The notes under the pieces are model-generated. The model saw only the letters and a list, made by a program, of their open reading frames with translations. It had not been told where the DNA came from and did not search any database. Below are positions 9,422 through 19,128 of a stretch of DNA of 64,000 nucleotides, one piece after another (the first letter of the stretch is position 1; each line of letters opens with the position of its first letter). The stretch spans positions 1,612,001-1,676,000 of the forward strand of contig JANHCV010000001.1 of NCBI GenBank assembly GCA_025594325.1, read 5' to 3'. A program made the position numbers and the translations under genes. This DNA is from Blastocladiella emersonii ATCC 22665. Lineage: Eukaryota > Blastocladiomycota > Blastocladiomycetes > Blastocladiales > Blastocladiaceae.

Positions 9422-12175
9422 CTATACGCGCGCGAGGTCGAGGTCAGCGGCAGCGTCGCGACGTGGCGGGGAGGGAAAGCGTACGTAGTTGACCTTGGGC
9501 CGGCAGTCGTCGAGTATCCGCGGATCGAGCGCCCTCTCAACCACGAACTCGCCAGGCGACGGTGGCCGCACCTTGGGCGGCGGTCTTGGCGGTTCGCCGA
9601 CATGGACCGCGTACGCCTCAGCCGCGGGTGCTGGCGAGCTCGAGAACGCGGCCCTCGCGACGGGTTCCGCGAGGACGCGCGCCGTCCACGCGGCCACGTC
9701 CCGCTCGAGCGACGCGCGCTCGTCGACGAGCCGCTGCCACTCGGCCGCGAGCCGGCCGCGCTCCGCCTCGAGCGCCGTCTCGCCTATGTGCTTGTGGTGC
9801 AGGACGTCGTGGTGGAGCGACTGGATCCGCTTGCGCTCGCCGGCCGCGCGCTCGTAGCACGCCCTCGCCTCGTCGAGCGCCGACTGCACGTCCCTCGCGC
9901 GCTCGTCGAGAGACTCGCGCTCAACCGCGACCTTGGTCTGCGCCATGGCCAGCCGCTGCCACCCGACCGCGAGCCGCGCCTCCTCGCGAACCAGCGCCTC
10001 GGTGCGCCGCGTCAGCTCGCGGTGCTCCGTGTCGTGGAACGTGGCGATCTCGGCGGCCGCGCGGTCGTGCTCGAGCCGCCGCCGCGCGACCTCGGCGAGC
10101 CCGGCACCTACCTCCTCGCGCTGCTTGGCCAGCGTCACGCGCTCCGTGACCAGCGCGCGCCGCTCGGCCTCGGACGACACGGCGTGCTCCTTACGCGCGA
10201 GCTCGAGCCGCTCGCGCGCCGCGTGCAGCTCGACCCGCGCCGTCTCCGCCGCCGTATCCGCTGCGGCCCGCGACGCCTCGACCGCCGACCGCTCCTGCGC
10301 GAGCCGCGCCGTCTCCCGCTCCGTCCACTCGCGCACCTGCGCGTCCCGCGCCAGGACTTCGGCGCGCAGCGCCGCCACCTCGGCCGCCGCGGCACGCACC
10401 TCGTCACGAGCGCGGTCGACCGCGTCCTTGTCGCCCTGCAGCGCGGCGGTTGCGGCGGCGAGGTTCCGTTCCCGCTCCGCGAGCGCGGCCTCGCGCGCAT
10501 CGAGCGTCGCGACCTGCGCCGTCTGCACGGCCGTCACGCGGGACTCGTGCTCGGCGACCGTCGCCACGAGCGTCTGCAGCGTCGCCGCGGCGGTGGTCAC
10601 GGTCGAGGCCGTCGCGGTTGCTGTGGCGTGCCGCTCCTCGACGCGCGCCAGCTCGGCGGCGTGGGCCGCGGTCAGCGACGCGAGCTCGGTGGCGTGCGCG
10701 GTCTGGAGGTCGGCGAGCTCGGTGCGCACGGCGGCGAGGGCAGACTCGGCCGCCGCCAGGCGCGAGACCAGGTCGGTGGACGACGACTTGGACTCGGCGA
10801 GTTGCGACTCGAGCTCGGCGATCCGCGCGGCCTGGGCGGGATCCGCCTGATATACGATCGTCGGTGCGGCAGGAGGTGGAGCCGGTGCAGTGGGTGGGGC
10901 AGCTGCGGCGAAACGTGGTGGGACTGGTAGAGCGGTGGCCGTTGTGGACCGGGTGAGGAACGAGAGCGGCGATGTGACGGCGGCCGAGGCCGCGGCGGGA
11001 GCTTCCATAGATGCGGCACGAGACACGGCCGCGGCGCGAACGGGTGGTGGACTCGGTTCTCGCACGGGTTCGGGAGGAGGTGAAGGCGCAGCTGGTGCGC
11101 GGCGGGGTTGCTTGAGAAGCCCGGCCAGCGGATCACCAGCGGGCGGCCGTGCTTGAACAGGCGCTGGCTGCTGAACCGGATCCGGGACTGGTGCCGGTGC
11201 AGGCGGAGCCGGTGCAGGTGCGGGAGCTGACGCCGGCTTGGGCGCGCCGAGGAAGGCGAGCGGATCGCTGACGGCCGTCGAGGCCGCCCCGCCGCTCGGC
11301 TTCGGTGCAAATAGCGAGTCGAGTCCGCCGGAACTCCCACCACCACCGTCACCGAGCGTCTCCTGGGCCATGTTGAGCAGCCGTCGACGTCGCTGGCGTG
11401 CGGCCTCGGCACCGCCGCCCGCGTTGGACGACGGCTGGCGCAGAAAGTCGGGCAGCTCGACGTCGTCGTTGTCGGTTTCGCTGACGGGCGCTGGCGAGCG
11501 GGCTCGCCCCGAAGCCGGCTTGGGCGTGTCCTTGACGGCCGTAGCGGCGGGTGGAGCGATGGCTGCACGCGACTGTTTCGGCGAGTCGAGCAGGTCGAGC
11601 ACGTTGTCGTCGTCGCCACCACCGCCCGTGGCCGCGCTCTGGCCGAGCGTCGAGATGGACAGGATCGAGGACCGGCGCGAGGATCGAGATCCGGTTGCGG
11701 CAGACATGCCGAACAGACCCTGTCCGGCCGGTTCCTGCGCCGCGGGTGGTGGTGGTGCAGCGGCGGGCTTTGGCGGGTCGGCGAACAGGCTCGGGCGGTC
11801 ACCGCCGCCGAAGAGACTGTTGCCGCCGAACAACGAGGTGAGCCCGGCGGCGGCGGGAGTGCCGGTGCTCGGTGGCGCGGGTGCGTCTTCGAACAGCGAC
11901 CGCGGCCGCGCGCTGCCCGAGTCGTTGGACGAGATCCCGAGCGAGAAGAGCGACGGCTGCGACCCCGCGCCGCTGGTCCCGCTGAGTCCGAACAGGCTCC
12001 CGGACGGTTCCGGTGCCGCGGGAGCGGGGGCCGGGGCGCTTTGCTTCACGGGTGGTGGTGGAGCAGGTGCCACTGCTGCCACGGGCGGCGGCTTGGCGGA
12101 CGGGGCCGAGAGGTCGGCGTCCGAGTTGAGAATGTCGTCAATGTTTTCATCCCACGAGTTGCTGTCGTCATCCAT
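9422..12175 (-). CDS. Large coiled-coil protein resembling FBF1 (transition-fibre protein)
   Basis: A single-exon 917-residue protein. The N-terminus is acidic (MDDDSNSWDENIDDILNSDA), followed by a long Pro/Ala/Ser region with repeated LFG, DPLAFLG, DPLAGLL and SPLSFL short motifs. From about residue 450 to 840 it is a near-continuous coiled coil rich in Ala, Glu and Arg (LESQLAESKSSSTDLVSRL ... ERGRLAAEWQRLVDERASLE). It ends with a Pro-rich tail (PKVNYVRFPSPPRR). The layout of a disordered N-terminus with Leu-rich short motifs and a C-terminal Arg/Glu coiled coil with LAAEWQ/ERRAL-type heptads is like animal FBF1, which docks at centriole distal appendages. Coiled coils match each other easily, so the family call is tentative; if right it implies a flagellate life stage. 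Confidence 0.45.
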   Translation of the reverse strand: MDDDSNSWDENIDDILNSDADLSAPSAKPPPVAAVAPAPPPPVKQSAPAPAPAAPEPSGSLFGLSGTSGAGSQPSLFSLGISSNDSGSARPRSLFEDAPAPPSTGTPAAAGLTSLFGGNSLFGGGDRPSLFADPPKPAAAPPPPAAQEPAGQGLFGMSAATGSRSSRRSSILSISTLGQSAATGGGGDDDNVLDLLDSPKQSRAAIAPPAATAVKDTPKPASGRARSPAPVSETDNDDVELPDFLRQPSSNAGGGAEAARQRRRRLLNMAQETLGDGGGGSSGGLDSLFAPKPSGGAASTAVSDPLAFLGAPKPASAPAPAPAPPAPAPVPDPVQQPAPVQARPPAGDPLAGLLKQPRRAPAAPSPPPEPVREPSPPPVRAAAVSRAASMEAPAAASAAVTSPLSFLTRSTTATALPVPPRFAAAAPPTAPAPPPAAPTIVYQADPAQAARIAELESQLAESKSSSTDLVSRLAAAESALAAVRTELADLQTAHATELASLTAAHAAELARVEERHATATATASTVTTAAATLQTLVATVAEHESRVTAVQTAQVATLDAREAALAERERNLAAATAALQGDKDAVDRARDEVRAAAAEVAALRAEVLARDAQVREWTERETARLAQERSAVEASRAAADTAAETARVELHAARERLELARKEHAVSSEAERRALVTERVTLAKQREEVGAGLAEVARRRLEHDRAAAEIATFHDTEHRELTRRTEALVREEARLAVGWQRLAMAQTKVAVERESLDERARDVQSALDEARACYERAAGERKRIQSLHHDVLHHKHIGETALEAERGRLAAEWQRLVDERASLERDVAAWTARVLAEPVARAAFSSSPAPAAEAYAVHVGEPPRPPPKVRPPSPGEFVVERALDPRILDDCRPKVNYVRFPSPPRRDAAADLDLARV

Positions 12176-12430
12176 GGCGTGTGCGATTCCGTGAAGGGTT
12201 AGGAGAGGCGATCGGCGGGCCGATGTCGAGAGGCGCGTGCGCAGGCACGACGCGTCTCGCGTCTCGCAGCGCGACGGCGCACGTGGGCGGCCTGATCCGC
12301 CACGCGCTCGCGCGGTCCCTCGCCAAGACGTCGCGAGCGCGCGCGTACCGCTGCCGGGGACCGCGAGGAACGACCACCCCTTGCTCGTCGACCCGCACAC
12401 CACCTGCTGCAAAGGTGGGTGCACTTCACC
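12176..12430. promoter_or_regulatory. Divergent promoter, FBF1-like / AIR genes
   Basis: 255 nt between the two start codons must hold both promoters. GC-rich, with no TATA-like element seen. Confidence 0.4.
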
Positions 12431-14819
12431 ATGGACTCGTATGACCACCTGATGTATGGCGGCGACGACGCTGACGTGTCGGCCGCCAGCGACGCTGGGT
12501 GCGTGCTCCGCTTTCCCCACCCTCTCTCTCGGTGCCACCCGACACTGGCGCTAACCCGTCACCCCCCGGCCATCCCCTCCAGAAGCGACGTCGAGTCGGA
12601 CGTCGAGGAGGCGGTGCTCGCGCAGATCCACTACCGCCCGAGCTCAACCTTCAAGCCGGCCGAGAAGCCCAAGCCTCCGACCCCGGAGGCGAGGACCGCC
12701 CCCACCGTCGCGCACGCCGCCGAGTCGGGCCGCTCGACTCCGAGCACCGACGATCCGGACAGCGGCGGCGGCAGCGCTGACGAGGACGACGACTCGCGCT
12801 ATGCGTCGTCGGCGCGCAACGCCCCGGCCCAGTCGCGCTCGGTCGTTGTTGCTGACAGCGACGACGAGGCCGACGATGCGTCCTCGACGACGCGCCGCCG
12901 CACCAACACCACCTCGGACCGCGCGGGCGGCGGCGAGCCCCCGGCCGAGCGCCCGCGCGTCGACACCCCGTCCTCGCTCGCCCCTTCCACCAGCGATGAC
13001 GGCGCCGACGACGGCCTCACCCTGCACGTCATCGACACGGAGCTCCTCGCGCAGCGCGACGCCGAGGAGTTCGACGGGCCCGCCCACGACTTTGGCTACC
13101 TCGACAGCGCCCGGCTCAAGGGCAAGTCGCGGTACTGGCTCCCCGACCCCACCGAGCCCATGCCCGTCTCCGACGACCTCCACCTGCCGTGTCTCCGCTG
13201 CAACAGGGCGCATAAGGAGGCGTGCAGGTTAATCCGGGTACGTCGGTCTTCGCTCATCCCGTCCCGCCCCGATTCCGAGTGGTTAACCTCAATCTCCCCC
13301 TATAGTGCGACGCGTGTTTGGCCACCAACTCGCACACGACGCCCAACTGTCCGCTTTCGCAGTCGCCCTGCTACAAGTGCGGGTCCCCCGCCCACCCGAG
13401 CACTTCATCTGTGCGTCTTCTCGTCGAATGGTCGGTTTCATGGGCGTCATCTCACCACGGTCGTGTCGCGCCTGCAGGATTGCCCGCTCGGCAAAAAGGA
13501 GAAGGGCGAGCTTTGCTCGGATTGCCCTGCCCCGGCCCTGCACCTCGCCACGGTACGCGTCGCTCACTGCGCGGATTCTCATGGCCCCGCTGCTAACCGC
13601 CCTTCGACGCCGTGTCCAGGAATGTCCTCGAATATGGCGCGCCTACGTCCTCGTCGACGAGGACTCGCGCTCCAGCTCCACCTCCAGGGTACGACTGTAC
13701 TGGACTCTTGAGGTTCATCCGCGCTGATCCTCACCTGACCCACGATCGTATAGTCGTCTTCGCCCTTCCCCTTGACCTGCCCGTCCTGTGGCGGCAGCCA
13801 CGGTCTCAACGTACGCTTCGTCAGCCCCCGAAGCTATCGTCGTCCGCGAGCTCACCGTTTCGCCCCGCCTCTAGGAATGCCCGACGAGCCGCCCGGTCCG
13901 CGCCGGCCTGCTGTCGCCCTTCACCAACGTGGACATGCACTCGCGCGCGTGCCGGCTCCCCGCGCGCGGCGAAGTCGAACACCCGATCCGCGTCCCGACG
14001 ATGCCGGACCTCAACCGCGACGACTACCGCGTCGAGGCGGCGCGCCCGCACTTTGAGCCCATCAAGGACTTGCGCCGCAACGGCAGCAACGGTAACAACT
14101 ACCAGCGGTCGTACCCGCCGCCGACCGACAAGAACGCCAAGCTCGAGACGCCGTGGCGCCACAAGGACCGCAACGACAGCCGCGGGCCCACGAGCGGCGG
14201 CGGTGGTGGCGGCGGCGGCAAGCTGGGCTTTGCCAACGGCCCGCACACCTACAACAGCCGCCAGGGCCAGTCGTCGGGCGGGTCGTCGTCGGCGCACGCC
14301 GCGGCCCACGCCGCGCGCGGGAACGGCAGTAGCGGCGGTGGCAACGCGCACGGGCGGGATCGCGACCGCAGCTACGACAATCGCGACCGCGACCGTGGGT
14401 ACAACAACCGTGACCGTGACGGACGCGACTACAACACTCGCAGCAACAACAACGGCGGCAGTGGCAGCAACAGCTACAACAGCAACCGCGATCGGGATCG
14501 TCCTCGCGATTACGGCAGCAGCAGTAGCAGCGGCACGCACTCGCAGGCCAACCGGCCGGGCTCGTCCAACTGGAACCGGTTACAGGGCCGCAGCGGGTTC
14601 GGCACGCTCAACACGTCGTCGTCGTCGTCCAGCGGCGGCAGCAGCACGTTACCGAGCCGGCCACCGCCCACGCCGTTCAACCGCGGCGGCGGTCGCAACG
14701 CCAACAACAGCAGCAACGGCGGCGGCTACAACAACAACGGCAACTTCCCCCGCGGCGGCGGGTCAGGGAACAAGGGCGGCTCGCAGCCACGGTACCAGGG
14801 CGGGTACTCGCACCGCTGA
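12431..14819 (+). CDS. AIR1: AIR1/AIR2-type zinc-knuckle protein (TRAMP RNA surveillance)
   Basis: The RNA-binding subunit of a TRAMP-like polyadenylation complex that feeds nuclear RNAs to the exosome. Seven exons: 12431-12498, 12583-13237, 13306-13410, 13478-13552, 13620-13688, 13754-13810 and 13875-14819 (introns 84, 68, 67, 67, 65 and 64 nt); 657 residues. After an acidic, Ser-rich N-terminus come five zinc knuckles: CLRCNRAHKEAC, CDACLATNSHTTPNC, CYKCGSPAHPSTSSDC, CSDCPAPALHLATEC and CPSCGGSHGLNEC. The fourth ends in ATECPRIWRAYVLVDED, the Air1/Air2 hallmark that contacts Trf4. His/Cys spacing is looser than the usual CX2CX4HX4C. The long C-terminus is Gly/Ser/Asn/Arg-rich with RDRDR and RGGG repeats. 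The hallmark and the in-frame splices make the call firm. Confidence 0.87.
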
Positions 14820-14930
14820 GCCCGCCGTCGCACCGACCCCGTCTCCTTGATTGCATCCATTGATTCCTCTCGATACACTCTCCCAGCCTTTTCACGCATA
14901 TATATTTCTCGCCAGCGCGCTCATCCAGTC

Positions 14931-15575
14931 TCAGGGTCCCGCGATCCGGGCGATCCCCTTAACGGAGCTCTTGGAGAAGGCAAAGTCGACGGCGACGGTC
15001 TTGGTCAGCAGCTCCTTGCCGTTCATGGCGGTGACGGCGGCCTTGGCCTCGGCGTACGTCGCGTACTCGACAAACGCGTAGCCCTTGACGTAGCCCGAGC
15101 GGCGGTCCAGGTTCAGGTGCAGGTTGCTGATGGGCCCGTACTCGCTGAACACGTCGTACAGGTCCTCCTCGGTCGCCTCGTCGTTGATGTTGGTCGCGCA
15201 GATCACGTAGCCCTCGACGGCTAGACGCGCGAGCGGGGAGGGTTAGGGACGGTTGACAGGGCGAGGGAGAGGGTGGGACACGAACACTTTTGCGCGCGGC
15301 CCGTGTTGGCCTCGGACTGCTCGTAGGTCTCGTAGTCCATCTCGTCGATCATGCCCGGCTCGCGGTCGCTCGCGCCCACGAACCCGCGGCCACGGCGCAC
15401 GCGGCTGTCGGCTGCTACAACAACACGTCGTCGGGGGTGATCAGCGCGCGCGTGTGAGGGCAACGCGGTAGAGGGACCGCTTACCCTCGGCCGAGCGCTC
15501 CACCTCCATGGCGTCCTCCTGCGCCCTGCGGCGCGCGGCGAGGCCGACAAAGCTGAGTTCGGGTTCGGGTTCCAT
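14931..15575 (-). CDS. RBM8A: Exon-junction-complex protein Y14
   Basis: Binds Mago and marks spliced mRNA in the exon junction complex. Exons on the minus strand: 15485-15575, 15280-15414 and 14931-15220, giving 171 residues against 174 in human. An acidic N-terminal region (MEPEPELSFVGL ... DEMDYETYEQSEA) is followed by one RRM: SVEGYVICATNI (RNP2), EATEEDLYDVFSEYGPISNL, HLNLDRRSGYVKGYAFVEY (RNP1) and TYAEAKAAVTAMNGKELL. The first intron is 70 nt with GTAAGC. The second, 59 nt, only keeps frame and the conserved SVEG if the donor is GTCCCA, which departs from the window's usual donors. Convergent with AIR1 (111 nt between stops); both are RNA-quality-control genes, though this is probably coincidence. 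Confidence 0.9.
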
Positions 15576-15816
15576 TGCAGCGAGTGGTTTGGTCCGCGAA
15601 AGAGGAGGGGAGGGGACGGCGCGAGTCGGAGGGCGATCGCTGCACGCAGCGCTGCACGCGGACGTGACCGCGCGTGGCGGGCGGAACGAGGAGAGCGGGT
15701 GCCCGACTCGGCCTCCGCGTCGACGGCGACGCCCGCGCCACGCTCTCTCTCTCCTCTCCCCCTCGCTCAAAGCACACAGAAACGCACCGCGCAACGTAAC
15801 GCAACGCATCAACACC

Positions 15817-16170
15817 ATGTCGTCCATGCCGATCCCGACCTCCGCCACGGCGCCGGCCTCCGGCCCCTCCACCAGCAGCACGGCGGTCGTCGGCCCGCAC
15901 GGCGCCGTGTCGCTCAAGTCCAAGCTCCCGCCGTGGGTCGTGTCGGCCGTGTCCAAGGCCGCCAACTTCCTGTTCTGGCCCTTCATCGGCGGCATCATGT
16001 ACGGCGTCGGCGAGGTGGCCGCCCGCGAGTACCTGGCCCGCAAGGCCAAGTGGGGCGTCGCGCCCAGCGCCGAGGCCGCCGTTGCCCAGGCCCGTATCGA
16101 GGCCGACCGCCGCGCCGCCCGCGACGAGCAGCAGGTCGCCGCTACGCTCGCCACCCAGCGGATCCGCTAA
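15817..16170 (+). CDS. MIM1: Mim1-like mitochondrial outer-membrane insertase subunit
   Basis: A small intronless protein of 117 residues. The N-terminal third is Ser/Thr/Pro-rich. Residues about 40-85 match Mim1: VVSAVSKAANFLFWPFIGGI followed by MYGVGEVAAREYLARKAKW, equivalent to the NLLLPFLNGMMLGFGELFAHE region of the yeast protein. The single predicted membrane helix contains glycines in a GxxxG pattern (GGIMYGVG), which in Mim1 drives oligomerisation. The C-terminus is a short amphipathic Ala/Arg/Glu helix. Mim1 inserts alpha-helical proteins into the mitochondrial outer membrane and is found only in fungi. Small size and divergence leave some doubt. The gene is divergent from RBM8A (241 nt between start codons). 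Confidence 0.72.
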   Translation: MSSMPIPTSATAPASGPSTSSTAVVGPHGAVSLKSKLPPWVVSAVSKAANFLFWPFIGGIMYGVGEVAAREYLARKAKWGVAPSAEAAVAQARIEADRRAARDEQQVAATLATQRIR

Positions 16171-16306
16171 GGTTGAGCGAACCGACCGCGCAAACGCCGC
16201 AACAACGAACGAGAATGCGTGACTGTTCCGCCCCGATTCCCTGTACAAAAGCTCTCTGTGGTATATATACATCTTACATCGACCACACCACACCCGAGCG
16301 CACCCC

Positions 16307-17341
16307 TTACGCGGGCGCGATCCCGAGCGACGACGAGATCGACCCAAGCAGCATCGACGCGAGCCCGCTCTCGATCCGCCCGCCCGCGTCCGCGTACGCG
16401 ACGAGCACGCCGCCCGCCCCGCCGAGTGCGCACAGCGCCGGTGGCAGCCCGACCGCCACGTACACGCGGCGCGGCGTCTTGCCCGTGCCCGGGTCCTTAT
16501 TCCTCGCCAGCATGGCCGTCACCGAGACCCGCGGGCACGTCACGGGCGGGCTTCCGGGGACCGCGAGCTGGATCGCGTCGTGCGCCGGCGTCGCGCTGAA
16601 CGCCGCGCCCACGTACCCCTGGCGCGCGTGCAGGTGCTGCGCTGCAGCCTGCAGCACGGGCAGCGGCTGCGGCGCCGCCAGCGGGTGCGGCCGCACCACG
16701 GTCGCCACAGGGAGGACCGGGAGCACCGTTACCGACATGGTCGGTGTCGGGACCGCTACCGCGCCCACGGTCGGCGTCGGGTGCACTACCAGCACGTGCA
16801 GCGGCGGGTCCGACCGGTACCACAGCGTCGTCCCCGCCGGGAAACGCAGCGTCGCGCGCGTGTTGGTGACCACGAGGTGCGCGGGGAGAGGCGAGATGTG
16901 TGTCAGCGACGCGGCCGGCGTCGCGAGCGGGTGGACGACCGCGTCGATGAGCGCGTGCACGGGCTCGGACCACGTCGCGGCCGGCGTCACGGGTGGCGGG
17001 ACCTGGACCGGTACTGGCGGCACGAGATGCTGCTGCTGCGCCTGCACGGCGGGTCGACCGGGCAGCGACTCGACCGTGTGCTCGCCGGGCATCGGGATCG
17101 GCGAGTACTCGGGCGGCGGCACCGCGCCGTGGACCGGGTCCTCTTCTTCTGCGGGAGCGGAAACCGGTCTTGGCACCGTGCTCGTGCCCGCGCCGTGCGG
17201 GTGCAGGCTGCTCATGTTCATGACCGTGTTGGACCGCGGCGGCAGCGGCGGGCGGCCGTCGGGACCGCGCGGGAGGGTCCCCGGCAGCACGGCCGCCGAC
17301 TGCGTGTGCATGAGGCCTGGGCGGTGAGATTGAGTTTCCAT
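16307..17341 (-). CDS. Proline-rich hypothetical protein
   Basis: An intronless 344-residue protein I do not recognise. The N-terminal 140 residues are Pro/Ser/Thr-rich with PPPEYSPIP and PRPVSAP stretches that could bind SH3 or WW domains. The middle (about 155-280) alternates Val, Pro, Thr and His (HLVVTNTRATLRFPAGTTLW, then VLPVLPVATVVRP), suggesting a beta-rich domain or low complexity. The C-terminal 90 residues include VSVTAMLARNKDPGTGKTPR, then a Gly/Ala/Leu segment (VAVGLPPALCALGGAGGVLV) that could be a membrane helix. The chosen ATG is the first after the promoter shared with TRAPPC5; the frame is open further upstream but would run into that promoter. Even codon use over the whole length supports a real gene. 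Function unknown. Confidence 0.6.
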   Translation of the reverse strand: METQSHRPGLMHTQSAAVLPGTLPRGPDGRPPLPPRSNTVMNMSSLHPHGAGTSTVPRPVSAPAEEEDPVHGAVPPPEYSPIPMPGEHTVESLPGRPAVQAQQQHLVPPVPVQVPPPVTPAATWSEPVHALIDAVVHPLATPAASLTHISPLPAHLVVTNTRATLRFPAGTTLWYRSDPPLHVLVVHPTPTVGAVAVPTPTMSVTVLPVLPVATVVRPHPLAAPQPLPVLQAAAQHLHARQGYVGAAFSATPAHDAIQLAVPGSPPVTCPRVSVTAMLARNKDPGTGKTPRRVYVAVGLPPALCALGGAGGVLVAYADAGGRIESGLASMLLGSISSSLGIAPA

Positions 17342-17574
17342 GGGTGGGTTGTGTGTTGAGGTTCTACTGTATGAGAGGGAGAAGGGAGGAGCGCGCGGTT
17401 CGCGGAAGCTTTGCAGTGCGCGCGACCAGCCAGCGAGCCGGGCGGAGAAGAGGCTGCGCCGCATCAGCTGACGCGGGCGCCTTGGCAAGAGCAACGCGTC
17501 GCCGTCGAGTCGGCGCCACTCCTCGCACTCTTGCAGCAGCATCTTGAAAGCGACGAATCAACCCACCAAACACC

Positions 17575-18303
17575 ATGCAAGCAGCCCTGAGTGGCATGAA
17601 CTCGCGCCTATCGTCGATCGGCGGCGGCGTCATTGGGTCGAGCAGCGACTCGCGCGGGGGCGCGGGCGGCGCACGGTCGATCCTGGACCGCAACCCGAAC
17701 CGGCTGCGCAACACGGACATGTCGCTGTCGGCGTTCGGCTTCCTCTTCTCGGAGCTCGTCCAGTACTCGCAGCGCAGCGCCAAGGGCGTGCAGGACCTCG
17801 AGCGCATGCTCAACCTCGTCGGGTACCGCGTCGGCCAGCGGTTCCTCGAGCTGCTCGTCGCACGCGACAAGGGCGGCGCCAAGCGCGAGATCCGCCTGCT
17901 GCAGGTCCTGCTCTACATCAACACCAACGTGTGGAAGGCCCTGTTCGGCAAGTCGGCCGACACGCTCGAAAAGTCGTCGGAGAACGACGACGAGTACATG
18001 ATCTCCGACAACGACCTGCTCGTCAACCGCTTCGTCTCGGTCCCAAAGGAAATGTCGCAGCTCAACACGGGCGCCTTTGTCGCCGGCGTCATGGAGGCTA
18101 TTCTCGACGGCAGCGGCTTTGTACGGTCTCTCCGACGTTTCGATTGCCCTCTTCCTCGTTTTCTCATCCCCTTTGATGTGTAGCCCGCTCGCGTCACCGC
18201 ACACACCGTGCCCATCGACGGGTTCCCCATGCGGACAACCATCCTCATCAAGTTCGACCCCAAGGTCATTGAGCGCGAGAAGCGCATGGGCGACACCAAA
18301 TAA
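17575..18303 (+). CDS. TRAPPC5: TRAPP complex subunit 5 (Trs31/TRAPPC5)
   Basis: A core subunit of the TRAPP tethering complexes that activate Rab1/Ypt1 in ER-Golgi and autophagic traffic. Exons 17575-18120 and 18184-18303, joined in phase 0 over a 63-nt intron; 221 residues. The Bet3-like fold is recognisable from MSLSAFGFLFSELVQYSQ, VGQRFLELLVARDK, REIRLLQVLLYINTNVWKAL, FGKSADTLEKS, FVSVPKEMSQLNTGAFVAGV and, after the splice, PARVTAHTVP ... RTTILIKFD. About 45 Ser/Gly-rich residues precede the fold, as in fungal Trs31. The start is the only ATG suited to this frame after the divergent promoter with the Pro-rich gene. Confidence 0.93.
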
Positions 18304-19128
18304 TAGACGACGGGTCAAATACACGCACACACGTTAAAATTGCCAACCCACTTCCCTCGACACCCCCTCAACCCTTGGGAAGGGCGCGTCATCGAAGCGG
18401 CAGACTCTGAACCCCCGCGCGATCCACGCGTGGCCCTCGGTGGCACGCATCGCGCGCGAACCTGTCCCAGATGGGCGTCTCGCTTGCTTCGAACACATCA
18501 AGCACGCCAGCGTGGGGGAGTCTTACGGGTGCTGACACCATTGCGGCCATCGGAAAGCTCGCGTTCAGGGCCTCCACAACCCCGCCGCGTCGTCCTCGCT
18601 TGCGTTTTGCCAAGTGACTCAAACTCGCCTTCTCTCGTACCGCGACGGCCGCCGCGTCGCGTCAAGGCAGTGGGTGCGACGACGACGACGACGACGACAA
18701 CGGCGCCTTCACGACACGACGCTGTGCGCGGCGCGAGCCTGTTCTCGCTCGATCGGCGGGCGCTATGACGACGCTGCGTTTCTCGATTGGCGGGCGGGCG
18801 GCGGGGTAGACAGTGAGTAAATGAACGAAATGAATGGTGCGGCCCGGTGGAGGAGGGCTGTCGGGTCTCACTCGAGTTGGTCGCGCGCGCGCTGAACGAT
18901 GCGATGATGCGGGACGACGACGACGACGACGACGCGAGTCTCTCTCGCTGGCGCGAGTAAAAGGCTAGCAGCAACCAGACAAAGGGAATCTATACACCAC
19001 ATCTAGCTATCTCTATTTCCTATCTCCAAAGGCAAAAACACAACAACTCACGACACACCGGCGCAGCCGAGCCTCGTCCGCCGCGCGTCCCGCGTGCGGC
19101 GTGCGGCGTGCGGCGACGACGACGGCTA
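18304..19128. other. Convergent intergenic region with two GAC microsatellites
   Basis: 825 nt between the stops of TRAPPC5 and the 977-aa gene. No supported gene. Two runs of about seven GAC/CGA triplets lie at about 18677-18698 and 18913-18934. The open frames here have no recognisable domain and odd composition. Confidence 0.55.

Noticed and set aside
9356-10930. Long plus-strand frames over the FBF1-like gene
   Set aside because: Arg/Leu/His-rich shadow of the minus-strand coiled coil; no ATG context or domain.
17342-17542. Upstream extension of the Pro-rich hypothetical protein
   Set aside because: It would occupy nearly all of the divergent promoter shared with TRAPPC5, and its composition differs from the body of the protein.
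18340-18768. Possible small gene between TRAPPC5 and the 977-aa gene
   Set aside because: No domain, no good start context, and the frame crosses a GAC microsatellite.
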